Shown here: in pieces, positions 48,307 to 60,900 of the stretch
How positions within the stretch are numbered: the first letter of the stretch is position 1
Layout: every line of letters starts with the position of its first letter
NCBI GenBank assembly: GCA_007449985.2
Contig: VIIQ02000158.1
Location: 1 to 64,000 of the forward strand
Direction: 5' to 3'
DNA length: 64,000 nt
DNA from: Desmodesmus armatus
Lineage: Eukaryota; Chlorophyta; Chlorophyceae; Sphaeropleales; Scenedesmaceae
Notes under the pieces: model-generated
The model's database searches: none
Told to the model about the DNA's origin: nothing
What the model saw: only the letters and a program-made list of their open reading frames with translations
Position numbers and translations under genes: made by a program

Positions 48307-51300
48307 TTTCACCACCAGGGAGCAGGAGGTGGTGGGTTGTCTGGCGGAGGGTTGGAAGGGCAAGCCTCTCCAACATCCCTAGACCTTTGGGGCACATTGC
48401 AGGCCCCTGCAGGGCTGCAGCAACCCCCCATCAACACCTCAGCACAGCCGCCGCCGGCTGCGGCAGCGGCGGCTGGCAGCAGTGGCGGCAGCAATGGCGA
48501 CGGCGGCGGCGGGGGCGCTGCTGCCATGCGTCTGGGGCTGAAGCTTGAGCAGCGGGGTGATGTGAGGCGTCTGGTGGATGTGCTGGCCAGGAGGGTGCGG
48601 CAGGCAGGGGACGACCTGGCAGCAGCTGTGGCAGAGGTAAGGGTTGCATGGTTTTTTGTTGGGAGGGGCTGGCCGACGGCGGTGTACAGGTATAGTTCAA
48701 CCAATCACAGGGGCAGCAAGGGCAGCAAGGTGTGTCAGCACAGTGTCAGCACAGGGATTACCTGAGTAACTAGTACTTATAGTGCGAAGTGCGGACCTTG
48801 GTCAATGGGCTGGCGGACCCATGCGGACCTAGTCAAAGTCCGCACAGTTTCAAAAACGGTTACTTGCAGGTTACATGCCTGTGAGGGTAACGAGAACGCT
48901 GCAGCGCTGCGTATGTTATCCTTCTATGTTGAGGCTTTCCTTTGTGCACTGTATCGTCGCGTATCGTTGTGAACTGGCACCTAGAGTCCCATCATAACCT
49001 CCATCACAACAGCACGTTCAATCTGTGGAGACGATATCAGCTCGGTTACCCGCTTCTACGTGCTAATGTAGACCCTTAAGATTGTCATGGGTCGGGGCAG
49101 CAAAGGCAAACAAGCTCCTGCAAGCAAAGCAGGCACTGCAAAGCCATCAGCAGCACAGGTGCAGGAGCAGGATGCCAAGCACGATGCACACGTTCCTCAA
49201 AAGCGCAAGAGGGCCCCAAAAGCAGCTGCAGCACAGCAGTTTGATGATGACAGCGACCCAGAGCTGCTGGAAGACCTGGAGGACGGCGAGTGGGACCCAA
49301 CAGCAGCAGACAGTGAGCTTGCTGACGACATCCTGGGTGGCCTTTACGACGAGTCGGAGGACAGCCAGGAGGAGTCAGACCAGGAGGCAGATGCACACCA
49401 GCAACGCAGGGAGCCAAAAGCCTCAGCAAGGTAATGAGCCAGCCAGACAGCCAGCCTGTGCCATGTCTGTTGGTTCCATGTCTGTTAGTGGTGTTGGCAA
49501 AGTGGGACAGGCAGTGATGGTGTTGCTGCTTTACAAGTGTTGAGGCAGTTTTGCTGATTCTATTTCACAACTTCCGTTTGTGTTTGTTCCTCCAGCCAGC
49601 ACGCACACCCAAAACACACCTGATGCTTGGCACTGCTGCAGATACACACCAGCAGAGGTGAAGCAGCTGGTGGAGAAGCGACGGCTGGCCGGGAACAACA
49701 ACACTGCAGGCCAGGATGAGGGCCTCCGCGTGCACCTTGTGGTGAGTGCACGCAAACTCAGGCACCCACAGCATGGCAGCGGCTGAGTAGAATGGCAGCG
49801 GCTGAGTAGAACAGCACACCCACTCCCCACACTTGCGACCGTTGGCTATAGTGCATGTCACAAGCATGTGCATGTCTTGCATCAATGTATCTTGCCATTA
49901 GCTGCACGCCTTAGTGACTTTGCGCTTGGTGCCTCTGTTTGTGTTCCAGGCGTTCTGCGAGTTCCAGATGACTGCTGGACAGCCCCCCGTGCGACGCAAG
50001 AACCCCTTTGACGAAACCCTGTCCGGCTCAGATGGGCCTGACCTGGCCGCCAGGTTCCTGACCTGGTACATACTGGAGGGGCACCCAGGCCTGAAGGTGA
50101 GGAAGTCAAGTGGTGTGTGTTGGGCTTAAACTCTTTACCTGCACTGCCGGTGTGACAGCGGCATGGGGTACACTCAACAGGCCAAGGCAGCGCCTGGACA
50201 CTTGTCAGCTGCAACTGACACACTTATGTTTGTTGTTGTGTTGTGATGTGGCAGGGCAAGGAGGCAGCAGACTTCAAAGGTACTGCCATGTTCAAGAGGG
50301 TCCACAGCATGCTGCAGGCGGTGTTCAGGGGCCGTGGCCTGCAACTGCGTGCAAAGGGCGGCAGCAGTGGCAGCATCATGCCCAAGCGCGGCCTGCTGGC
50401 ATATGAAGTGTATGCTGAGGTGTACAAGCAGTGCCAGGCGCGCAGCAAGCTTCAGGCAGGGCAGATTGATCCGCAACACCTCGACCCGCAGGACAATACC
50501 CTGGCATCCACCTTCAGCACGTGAGTGATGCGCTTACGGTTACATCACCTGCATACATGCCTACATGCATGCATACATACAAACCTGTAGCTATGAAGCT
50601 CCAAGCGCTCATGCCAGCCACTTCCCACATCCCAATTAAGATGTGCTCAAGGGCAGGAGAGGTGCATGCTGGAGCTGTGCAGTCAACAGCAATGTGGTGT
50701 TGTCACCGCAAAGCATGCACCAAAGCAGCTGTGCAGATGCTGTGGCAGATCTACCCATGCCTCCCACTGACCTATGCTGTTTCCCTGTGCACGCCCTTGT
50801 TGTCGTGCTGTGATTCGCAGGGACGACCTTGTGAAGATTGCTGACCACTCGCTGGCCTCTCCCAAGGCCATAGACGCCAGGGACCTGAGCATGCTGCTAG
50901 CCATGTCTTTCACAGCAGGCAGGGGAGATGACGTGCGAGAGCGGCGGCTGTGTGAGCTCACACCACCCTTGCTGCGCACCTGCATAGGTGAGATACTGCA
51001 TGCCAACTTCATTACGTATTTTCATCAGAAGGGATTTGCTTTGCTTAGCTGCAGCCACGCTGTTGATTGCAAGCCTGTGGCACAGGTTCTGACACATGTT
51101 GCTGCTGTTATTGCTTGCATGTCTTCAGGGCCTGCACACTGCTGGGTGATCGGCATCCTGCAGACCTTTGGCAAGAACCAAGGTGGCAAGCTGGCCACCA
51201 AGGGCTGCCTGAGGCACAAGGAGCCGCTGCTAGATGTGCAGTCTGCCCTCGGCCGCTACTTTGTGACCCGCTTCACACTGGGTGGTGAGGTGTTCCCTGA

Positions 51301-51663
51301 CCCCTGCAGCCGGGATTTCCTGACTGTGAAGATCTGGCCCGGCAGGAAGGATTTCAGCAGCAGCCTGTCGTACGGCGGGCACAGGGCACGGTTCGCAAAG
51401 ATCTACATGGCCCTGGACATACGCATCAAGAAGGTGACACATGCCCCCCGGTACCACACTGTGCGTAAAGCAGACGAGGCAGGCGTGCCTGAGGAGGTGG
51501 GTACTGGAGGGATCAAGTGGGCGAGGGGCAAGACATGGGCATGACATGCATTCTTGTTACACATGTAGCTATGATGCATACTGCATGCTCGTTCAGCTAG
51601 GATAATGTTGTACGCCCTGGTGATGCAGCTGCACACACAAAAGTGCCACTCTGCTGCTGCTAT

Positions 51664-51694
<31 letters not shown>

Positions 51695-53993
51695 TGCGTG
51701 TGTATGTGTGTCTAGGACACCTGCCGCTTTGGCGGTTGGCGCTTGCACTCGTTGACAAGGGTGTACCTCCTGACAGCCCTCAAGCCTTCGACCCTGCTGG
51801 TCATGGGCAACTGGCCGCACGCCCACCCCTACGACCAGTACTGGAGGCCTGCGCTCATGGTCCTGACACCACAGCCCATCATCGACCTGCTGCTGCCCTG
51901 TGCAGCTGCCTTCAGGGCCAGCATTGCAGCTGCAGATGCCGCTGGGCGGCCAGTGCCGGTGTCAGCAAGGGGCATGGCAGACCTGTTGCCATACCTGGCA
52001 GGCGTGGTGTGGCAGGACTTCCTGGAGGTGGTGACAGACCCTGACAGGCCCACCAAGTACACCAACAACCCTGTCTACAACCTGCTGCTGAAGGGACCAC
52101 AGGCAGCACTAGTCAGGTAAGATTGACAGCACACAAGCAGATGCAGGAGGGGGGGGGGTAAGGGCCATAGGCTTTGTACATGCCCCTACGTGCAACCCAT
52201 GGTGTTTACACATGCTGTGCTTGCAATTTTTGGAGTGCGCTGCTTTGCCACTGTTCCTGCCACTGCTGTTGTGTTGTGAATTATCCAGGGACCAGATGCG
52301 GCGCTTCAAGCTGGCCAAGGACAGTGGTGCCATTTGGGTGGACAAGCCTGTGACTGAGAAGGAGATGCTGGGCATGGCCCTTCAGGGTGTCACAGACATG
52401 CAGCAGCAGTTGCAGCAGGGCCTGCTGGAGCTGCGTCAAGAGGCACAGAAGCAGCTGCAGGCCAGCAGCACTACGGCGACTGCGGCTGCAGCCGCCGAGT
52501 CGTCACCACCACCAGCAGCAGCAGCAGCAGCAGCAGCAGGCGAGCCGCCACCAGCAGCTGCAGGCAGCAGCCATGGCCAGGTCGGATTGCAGCAGCAGAG
52601 GCAGCAGCAGCCAGTCTCTGAAGAAGAGGAACTGGCTGCTATCCTGCAGCAGCTGAAGTGTGGCCCAGATGGCCTCAGTGCTGCACAGTTGGCAGAACTG
52701 CAGCAGCAGCGGGAGGAGCTTGTTGCTGCTGAGGAAGAGGCAGCAGCAGAGGCAGATGGGGCAAGTGAGGAGGCGCCGGCAGCAGAAAGCGAGGTGAGCG
52801 GGAGTGCACTTCACACGGGTTTCTTCTGCAGAGACAGCAGGCGCGTGCCTACCAGCTATTCAAACTCAGTTGTGCTGCCTGAGAAGATCACCGCTTTTCA
52901 ATCACACCTGGGCCGGCAAAGTGCTGACAATGCTCATCACCTCTGCATGTATGCCATTTGTGCATGTGCAGGAGCCAGAAGACATGCCCGAGGGGCAAGC
53001 CCGTGTGTTGCGGCAGCGGCAGCCACCGCGGCAGCAGCAGCAGCAGCAGCGCCGCCCACGCCAACAGCAGCAGCAGGGTCCAGCACAGCACAGCAGGCAG
53101 GAGGCAGCTGACATCATGCAGATGTATGAGGTTGAAGAGCCAGGCCACCAGCAGCAGATGGTCAGCAGCCCCATGTTTTACTCACCGGCAGGGGGGATGA
53201 GGCCTCGCTCACAGTTTGCTGCTCGCGCAGCCGTCTCCCCTGGTGATCACACCCACAGCTGGTGGCTGGGTGAGGAGGAGGAGCAGCAACAGCAGCAGCA
53301 CATTGCTGGCATGTGTGCCGCACAGCCTTGGCGTGCAGGTCTGGTCCCACAGCAGCTGAAGCAGCAGCAGCCGCGGCTGCAGCCTGGCCATTCCATGGGC
53401 AACCAGCAGCTCTGGCAGCAGCCTGGTCCCACAGCAGCTACAGCAGCAGCAGCGGCTGCAGGCTGGCCACTCCATGCACAGCAGCAGCTCTTTCAGCAGC
53501 TGCCGCAGCAGCAGCAGCAGCAACACGTCTTCCAGCAGCCGCCACAGCAGCTGCCGCAGCAGGAACAGCAGGGACAGCAGCAGCAGGCGACTGCTGCTTT
53601 GCTGCAGCAGCTGCGGTCGCATGTTGGCCCAGAAGGGCTCGCACTGCTGAATAGCCTTGAGCAGCAGGTGGCCAGCAATGCACGGGCTGGTTTGCAGCAG
53701 GAGCAGCAGCAGCAGCAGTCTGTCTTGCAAGCTGCTGCTGCTCTTCAGCAGCCCGCCCTGCAGCTGAGTGGCAACCCCTTTGGGTTCCTGGAGCCCACCA
53801 TCAGCAGGTTGCCTGCGACAGCAGCAGCGCTTGGCTACAGGTCAGACATGGGACGCTCAGCGCAGGTCATGGTGGCATTGGGGGATTACATCGTAGGAAA
53901 GCTCTCAGAGCAGCAGGGAGGTCAGGGTTTGGGAGGCATGTTGGGGCCAGCGCCACCTGGGGCAGGCATGCAGCAGATACCTCCTGCTGCAGG

Positions 53994-54028
<35 letters not shown>

Positions 54029-57000
54029 GGGACGCAGCTGGGGGCGAGAGCAGCGTGGCTGAGCCTGGCCCTGTGCCTGCAATGAGCGCCTTCTCCACCT
54101 TCCGGCAGTACACCAGCTGGTACACTGATGAGCAGGCCCCCGGCTACAGCCAGACACGGATAGAGCTTGAGAAGGTAGGCTCCAGCTGGCGCAAGGGGTG
54201 TGACAAGCGCCGCTGGAGCGACCACAGGATGCTCTGGGGAGTTGTGAAGGGCAGGGCCAAGCAGCTGACAGCAGCACACAGTGCCGATGACATCGCCAGC
54301 TACGCAGATGCAGCAGCAGCGCTGGACTTGGAGTACAAGATGAAGCCCTCGGCTTACTTCACCAAGTACCTCAAGAAGAAGGGCACCAAGGTGGCAGCAG
54401 AGAGTGACAGCAGCAGCGGCCTGGCAGCTGCTGGCCAGGCAGCTGCAGCTGCTGGTGCTGCACGGCCCGGCAGGCCCAAGCGGCGCCGGCAGCAGGTGCA
54501 GGGGGAGGGGGAGGAGGGGGCAGCAGGGGAGGCACAGGAGCAGCAGCCGCCGCGGGCGAGGGCCAGGGCTGGCAGCAGGGCTGGCAGGGCCAACCAAAGG
54601 AGCAGGGGTTGTGGGCCGGCAACACGTTGTTAATAATTGTTTTGGGGGCGCAAGATGCCAGGTTGTGGTGCAAGTTGGTCGTTGGCTGATCTTGAAGTTG
54701 TTGTTGTGATCACCGAGTTTGATCGATCCTTCAGTCGTTGATGTTATGCGTCCGCATAGCCCCTTACCAGTTGCAGTATTGTTTCTGTTGTAAATTAATG
54801 ATCGAACGCGCTGCATATATCATTGCTTGTGCTTTGGTGCCACGTCAGGTTTACTGGGTGACTGTCTGCTGTGAGCGGCCAAATGCAGTCCAGCACTGGG
54901 GGGGTGTGAGGGCATTGAGGAGGGGGTGCTAAGGCATGAGCCAGTCATGGTGGGGGCAGGGAGTCCGCACAGGTCCGCACCGGTCATTGCCTGAGGGTCC
55001 GCTTAGGTCCGCCAGTGGTCCGCACACTTTCCCTAACTAGCATGTAGTAAGCATGCCAATCACATGCAAGCAAGCATGTAGTAAGCATGCCAATCACATG
55101 CAAGCAGTTCCAAGAGTGTGTGAGCTGGTGTTGCTTGGTATGCGTGTGTCAAGGGCATCATGTTGTTGGTTGCGCCTGGTCAGTAACACATTTTATGCCA
55201 TGTGTGTATGTGTGCAGGTCCATGCCCTTCAGACAGCCAACAGCTCCCTGCGTGAGTCCCTCCTGACCACACGGCAGCAGCTGGAGGGTGGGGAGCTGCA
55301 CAGACAGCTGGAGGCGGTGAGTGGATCCCCAGGGGTTGGGTGGGGGAGGGTTAAGTAAGATTCAAGTATTGAGTTGGTCTCCGGGGGCAGGGGGAAATTG
55401 AGGTGGCAGCAGCAGCAGTGTAGCGGGTGCTTAGCAGTCAGGTAGATAGCCTGTGTGGGCAGCTGTGTGCTGCGTCGGGGTGGTTTGTGTCACAACTGGG
55501 ACTTGTCAGTCTTGCCCGCACCAGTGGCAGTGCAAGCTAATTGACGTGTATAGAGATTGAGGATGAGAGCAGAACACAAGGGGTGGCAAGGTGGAGGAGA
55601 AGGCTCTGTGACATATCGGAGAGCCTTTCTCCACCTTGCCACCCCTTGTGTTCTGCTCTCATCCTCATTGCTGCCATCTGTCTGCAGCGTAGCTGTTTGA
55701 TCATGGTGTATCACTTCCTTTGTCTCATCTTCCCTCCCACCTGGCTCACCTCACCGCAGTTGCCCTTGTGCCCCCCCTTCCCTTGTAATAAGCTCGCCTT
55801 TCTTGCTCCCCCCCCCTTCCCCTCCAGGCGCGTGCTGAGACAACGCGCCTTCGTTGCACGATGTCCGAGGCCGCAGCGGCTGGTGAATGGGAGTACGCTC
55901 CTGACAACCTGCTCACCCTTCGTGCACCCCCCCCCCCCCGCCGTCCTGGCCCCAGGAGCATGGCGAGACAACGCACCTCCGTCGCGCTGCTCCCCCCCCC
56001 CCAAACATGCCTGGATCATCCGCTCACACGTCTCCCGCCCCTCCCCTGCAGGAGCGTGCCGAAACCAGGCGCTTGCGTCGCGCGCTGTACGAAGAAACAG
56101 CCGCTGGTGCATGGGAGTATGTTTCGCCCATCCCTGTGCCGAGACAACTGGCCTCCGTTGGGCCGTGCCCCTCCCCTGAAAATTCGCTCACCCTTCTTGC
56201 GCTCCCCCCCCCTACCCCCCACCATCCTCCCTCCAGGAGCGCGCTGAGACAACGCGTCTCCGTCGCGCACTCTCCGAGGCCACAGCTGCTGGTGAACGAC
56301 AGTATACCTCTGCTGTCCACCCCTACACCCACTCCCCCCCCCACCAGCCCCCCTAAGGTTTGCGCCCCGCGCTGCTTTTCTTGCAGGAGCGTGCCGAGAC
56401 CACGCGCTTGCGCCGCGCACTCTCTGAGGCGACAGCTGCTGGTGAACGGGAGTACCTCGACCTAGAAGAGCAACTGGCAGAGGCAGAGCGGGCACGAGCA
56501 GCAGCAGCAGCACGAGCAGCAGAGCTGGAGCACCAGCTACAGCAGCAGCAGCAGCAGCAGGAGGGTGAGGAGGCCTCTGAAGGTGCTGGCTTTTTTGGGT
56601 CGAGGGACTACCGTTCATCAGCAGGTGGGGCTTCGGGGGGTGTGGATGCCGAGCAGCAGCAGCAGCAGCGTGAGGAGGTGCAGCAGCTGCGGCAGCAGTT
56701 GCAGGAGCAGGCGTCTGAGCTGGAGCAGCTGCGGCAGCAGCAGCAGCAGCAGCAGGGGTCTGGTGCACAAGAGGAGGGGGAGTCTTCTCTGCAGGAGAGG
56801 TTGAAGGAGGTGGGTGGCATGGTGTTGGTTGTGTCTGTGTACGGGTGCTCCTCTTGACTTGATGATGAACAAGTTCATTGCGGCAGTTGCAGCAGCAGAG
56901 CGTCTCCCATCTGGTGCCCTGCCCTGTGGTTTCTTCCCCCAACTGGTCCCCCCCTATCGCCCCCCCCCCCCTTTCTGCCCCCCCCCCCCCCCCCACCTGT

Positions 57001-57885
57001 CTCGCCCCCCCCCCCCCCATCTTATCTGGTGCCTTGCGCTGTCTGATGCCCTGTCCCATCTGGTCCCCTCCCTCACCCCCCCCCTATCCCCCCTCCCTGT
57101 CTGCTGCCCTGTGCCTCACAGCTGGAGGCTTCCCAGGAGGCATCAGCAGCGGAGCGTGCCTCACTGTCAGCGCAGCTGGCTGAGGTGACTGCTGCTGCGG
57201 CTGCTGCGTCCTCCAAGGCCCGTGGTGACCAGCTAGTGCTGGCCAAGGAGGTGAAGAGACTGAGGGACGAACTGGCAACAGCAAAGCAGGTGGGTGGGGC
57301 AGGCAGCAGAGAATGACGCAGGTTAGGGTTTAGGGGTAACGTTGTAGGGTTTGACAACATGCTTTGTTCATTGCTGGGCAACACCATCCACCGTACGTGC
57401 CGCGAATTGGGCAACTTGTATCATGGTGACCTTTGGCAGAATGCTGGTGCTGGTGTGAGGGGCTTCTATTGAGTCTCCCCCTTCAGTATCAGTGCAGCAG
57501 TACAGCCGACACAAGCACCACCTTTTAGCGCTTGCTGCAGTTAAATGGCGCTTGCAGCAGATTGTGGTTTGCCCCCAATGTGCTTGGTATCAAGTAATTG
57601 GTGCGCCCCAATATGCTGAGTATAAAAACATTTCGCTGCTGCTGCTGGTGCTGCTGGTGCCGCAGGAGAACACCCATTTGACGCAGGAGCTGGCAGCAGC
57701 ATCCGCAGCCGTCGCTGCTGCTACTGCTGCCACCGCAGCTGCCGTTGCCTCAACAGCCCCCAGCGAGCTTGAGCAGCAGCTGCAGCAGGAGCGGGACTCC
57801 CTACAGCAACAGCTCAGCATCCTACAGCAGCAGCATGCAGACCTGCAGCAGCAGCTGCGGCAGGTGGAGGCCAGCAGCAGCGAGC

Positions 57886-57917
<32 letters not shown>

Positions 57918-60900
57918 CATGAGCAGGTGTTGCAGCTGCAGCAGCAGCTGGAGCAGGCGCAGCAGCTCTTGCAGCAGCAGGAGCAGCAGCTGCGGGATGC
58001 TCATGCGGCTGAGCTTGCTGAGCTTAGAGACCAAGCAGCAGCAGCAGCAGCAGCAGCAGTTGAGAGCGCGTCTGAACGGCAGCAGGAGCTTGAATGCCAG
58101 TTGCAGCTCTTGCAGCAGGCAACAGACAGCAGCAGCAGCCAAAACCAGGCACAGCAGCAGCAGGTGGAGTCGCTGCAGCAGCAGCTGGCACAGGCGCAAG
58201 CTGAGCTGGCTGCTGCTGCCGCCCAGGCTGCTGCTGCTGCAGCCAGCATTGAGGATCTGCGGGCTGCAGCAGCAGATGCCGAGCAGCTGCGCTCAGCGGC
58301 AGCAGCAACGGAAGCAGCACGAGCAGCAGCAGAGGCTGAGTTGCAGCAGCTGCAAGCAGCACTGGCAGCAGCAACAGCAGATGCAGATGCTGTGAAGTCC
58401 GAGGTCCAGCAGCTGCAGCAGCAGCAGGCAGCAGCGGATGCTGAGCTACAGCAGCTGAGGGCATCAGCGGGAGCAGAAGCTGCCGGCCTGGCCGCTGCTG
58501 CTGCAGCTGCAGCAGAGGAGTTGCATGCCGCACGCAGCAGCCTGCTTCAGGAGCAGCAGCAGCACACCGCCACGCAGGCGGCACTGTCAGATGCACAGGC
58601 GGCACTGGCAGCAGCTGCAGAGGAGCTTCAGGCAGCACGGGCTGAGCTACAGCAGCAGCAGGAAGCAGCTGCGGCAGCGGCAGCAGAAGCAGCAGCATCC
58701 ACAGCAGCTCTGGCTGCCGCCCAGGCGGCCTTGGCAGATTCTGAGGCTGCTGCCGCTGCTGCTAGGGATGAGCTGCAGCAGCTGCTGGCGGCTGCTGCTA
58801 CTGCTGCCGCTGCTGTCAGGAATGAGTTGCAGCAGCAGCTAGCGGCTGCTGAGACAGCAGCGGCAGATGCAGCAGCAGCAGCACAGCAGCAGCAGCAGGA
58901 GCTCCAAGAGGCAGTCTCAGCAGCAAAGGAAGATGCAGCAGGGTCGGCAGCAGAAGCAGCAGCACTCCAGCAGCAGCTAGGGGCTGTCAGTCAGCAGCTG
59001 GAGGCAGCAAAGGCAGAAGCAGCAGCAGCAGCAGAGGCTGCAGCCGCGGAAGCAGCTGCAGCGCATGCAGCTGCCGTAGCAGACCTACAGCAGCAGCTGC
59101 AAGAAGCTCAGAGGGCCCTGCAGGATGCTGTGTCAGCTGCATACCAAGCCGAGCAGCAGCAGCAGCAGCAGCAGCAGGAACCCCCTCGTCACCAGGTGGT
59201 GAGGAGCCCTCACAGGGCGATCAACAGCAGCAGCAGCAGCAGCAGCAGGAGTTGCAAGAGCTTCAGCAGCAGCTGGCTGCCGCACAGGCAGAGGTAGATA
59301 GCTTGAGTGCAAGAGCCAGTGCTGCCAGCCAACTGCAGCAGGAGCTAGAGGCTGCTAGGAGTGAACTGGAGGTGCTGCGGAGCCACACAGGGGCAGCAGC
59401 AGCAGGCGAGCTGCAGCACCAGCTGTCTCTGAAGGCAGCTGAAGCACAGCAGCATGCACAGCAGGTCTTACAGCTTCAGCAGCAGGTTGACACGCTGCTG
59501 CAGCAACAGCAGGGTGGTGGGGACTGTAGTGAGGAGCCTGCTGCTGCAGCAGAAGGGGGAGATGCGGCAGCAGCAGGGGAGTTGGCGCGGTTGCGGCAGC
59601 AGTTTGCTGAGCAGCATCAAGAGCTGCAGCTGCGTGAGCAGGAGCACCAAGCGGCAGTGAAAGTCCACAAGGAGGCAGCTGCTGCTGCGGTCACCGAGTC
59701 CCATACCCTACAGGTGCAGCTGACAGCAGCGACAGCGACTATACAGCAGCTGCGGGAGCGGCTGGAGCAGCAGCTGCGGACATCGAAGCGGTCTTCGGGT
59801 GCGGAGACGGCGCTGGCAGCAGCAGCGGACGTGGCACAGCTGCAGTCGGCGCTGTCTGAGACACAGACCGCTCTGCAGCATGAGCGGGAAGCAAAGGCGG
59901 CAGCAGCGGCGGCAGCGGTCGATCAGCAGGCGCAAGCAGCAGCGAGGGTGGCAGGCCTGCAGCAGCAGCTAGAGGGTGCTTTGCAGCAGCAGCGGGAAGC
60001 CACCGCAACAGCAGCTGAGGTGCGGGGGTTGTTTGAAGCTGCAACGGTAAGGATATCGGAGCTAGAGCAACAGCTGGCAGCAGCACTGCAACAGCAGCAG
60101 CAGCCGGAGCAGGAGCAGGAGTCTAAGGCAGCAGCTGTAGTAGAGCTACAGCGCCTGCTCGATGCTGCTAATGCCAGCGCAGCGGAAGCAGCGGCAAGGG
60201 TTGCGCACCTTGAACAGCAGCTTGAAGCGCTACAGGAAGAGCTAGCAGCAGGCTCTGCTGCGCATGCCACGCAGCAGCAGCTGCTGGAAGCCGCCGCAGC
60301 AGCCACGGCAGCAGCAGAAGCTGAGGTAAAGTCCCTGCAGCAGCAGCTGGAGGCGGCTCGTGCAGCGATAGAGGAACAAAAGCAGTTGGTGGTGTCTGCT
60401 GCTGCTGAGGCGAATGCGCTGCAGCAGCAGCTGCATGCGGCAGACGCAGCAGCAGCGGACGAAGATGAGCAGGCTGCTGCTGCTGCCGCTGCTGAGCTGG
60501 CCGCAGCACAGCAGCGCTGTCGGGATCTGGAGCAGCAGCTGCAGGATGCACGGAATTCTGCAGCTGCTGCGTCGTCTGCTGCTGCTGCTGAGCTAGCGGC
60601 TGTGCAGCAACGCTGCGCAGAGCAGGAGGGTGCGACAGCGTCTGCTGCAGCAGACGTGGCAGCGGCACAGCAGCGCTGCACTGATTTGGAGCAGCAGCTG
60701 CAGGACGCACAATGCGCTGCAGCTGATGTGGCAGCGGCACGGCAGCACTGCACTGATTTGGAGCAGCAGCTGCAGGATGCACGGGGCACCGCTGCTGCTG
60801 AGCTTGCATCTGTTCAGGAGCGCTGTCAGGAGTTGGAGCAGCAGCTGCAGGATGCGCACACCACTGCTGCTGCAGAGCTTGCGTCACTCCAGGAGCGCTG

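Larger units (their letters stand above)
48774..55033 (+). mobile_element. Crypton-like tyrosine-recombinase element, about 6.3 kb
   Basis: The element has one nine-exon gene (49087-54633) and non-coding ends. Left end, about 48780-48850: GTGCGGACC, then CTGGCGGACC, then ATGCGGACC, closing with AGTCCGCAC. Right end, about 54960-55033, read on the minus strand: GTGCGGACC, CTGGCGGACC, AAGCGGACC, GTGCGGACC. So the ends are imperfect inverted repeats built from one motif. TAACTAG flanks both sides. The element separates PX exons 5 and 6, whose phase-0 join and coiled-coil continuity are intact, so it was inserted into an intron. Known Cryptons usually lack inverted repeats, so the ends are unusual. 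Confidence 0.8.

Noticed and set aside
48337..48765. PX gene ending at the stop near 48765
   Set aside because: The frame crosses a strong donor at 48636, and the coiled coil resumes in phase at 55218. The last 40 codons before the stop look like intron.
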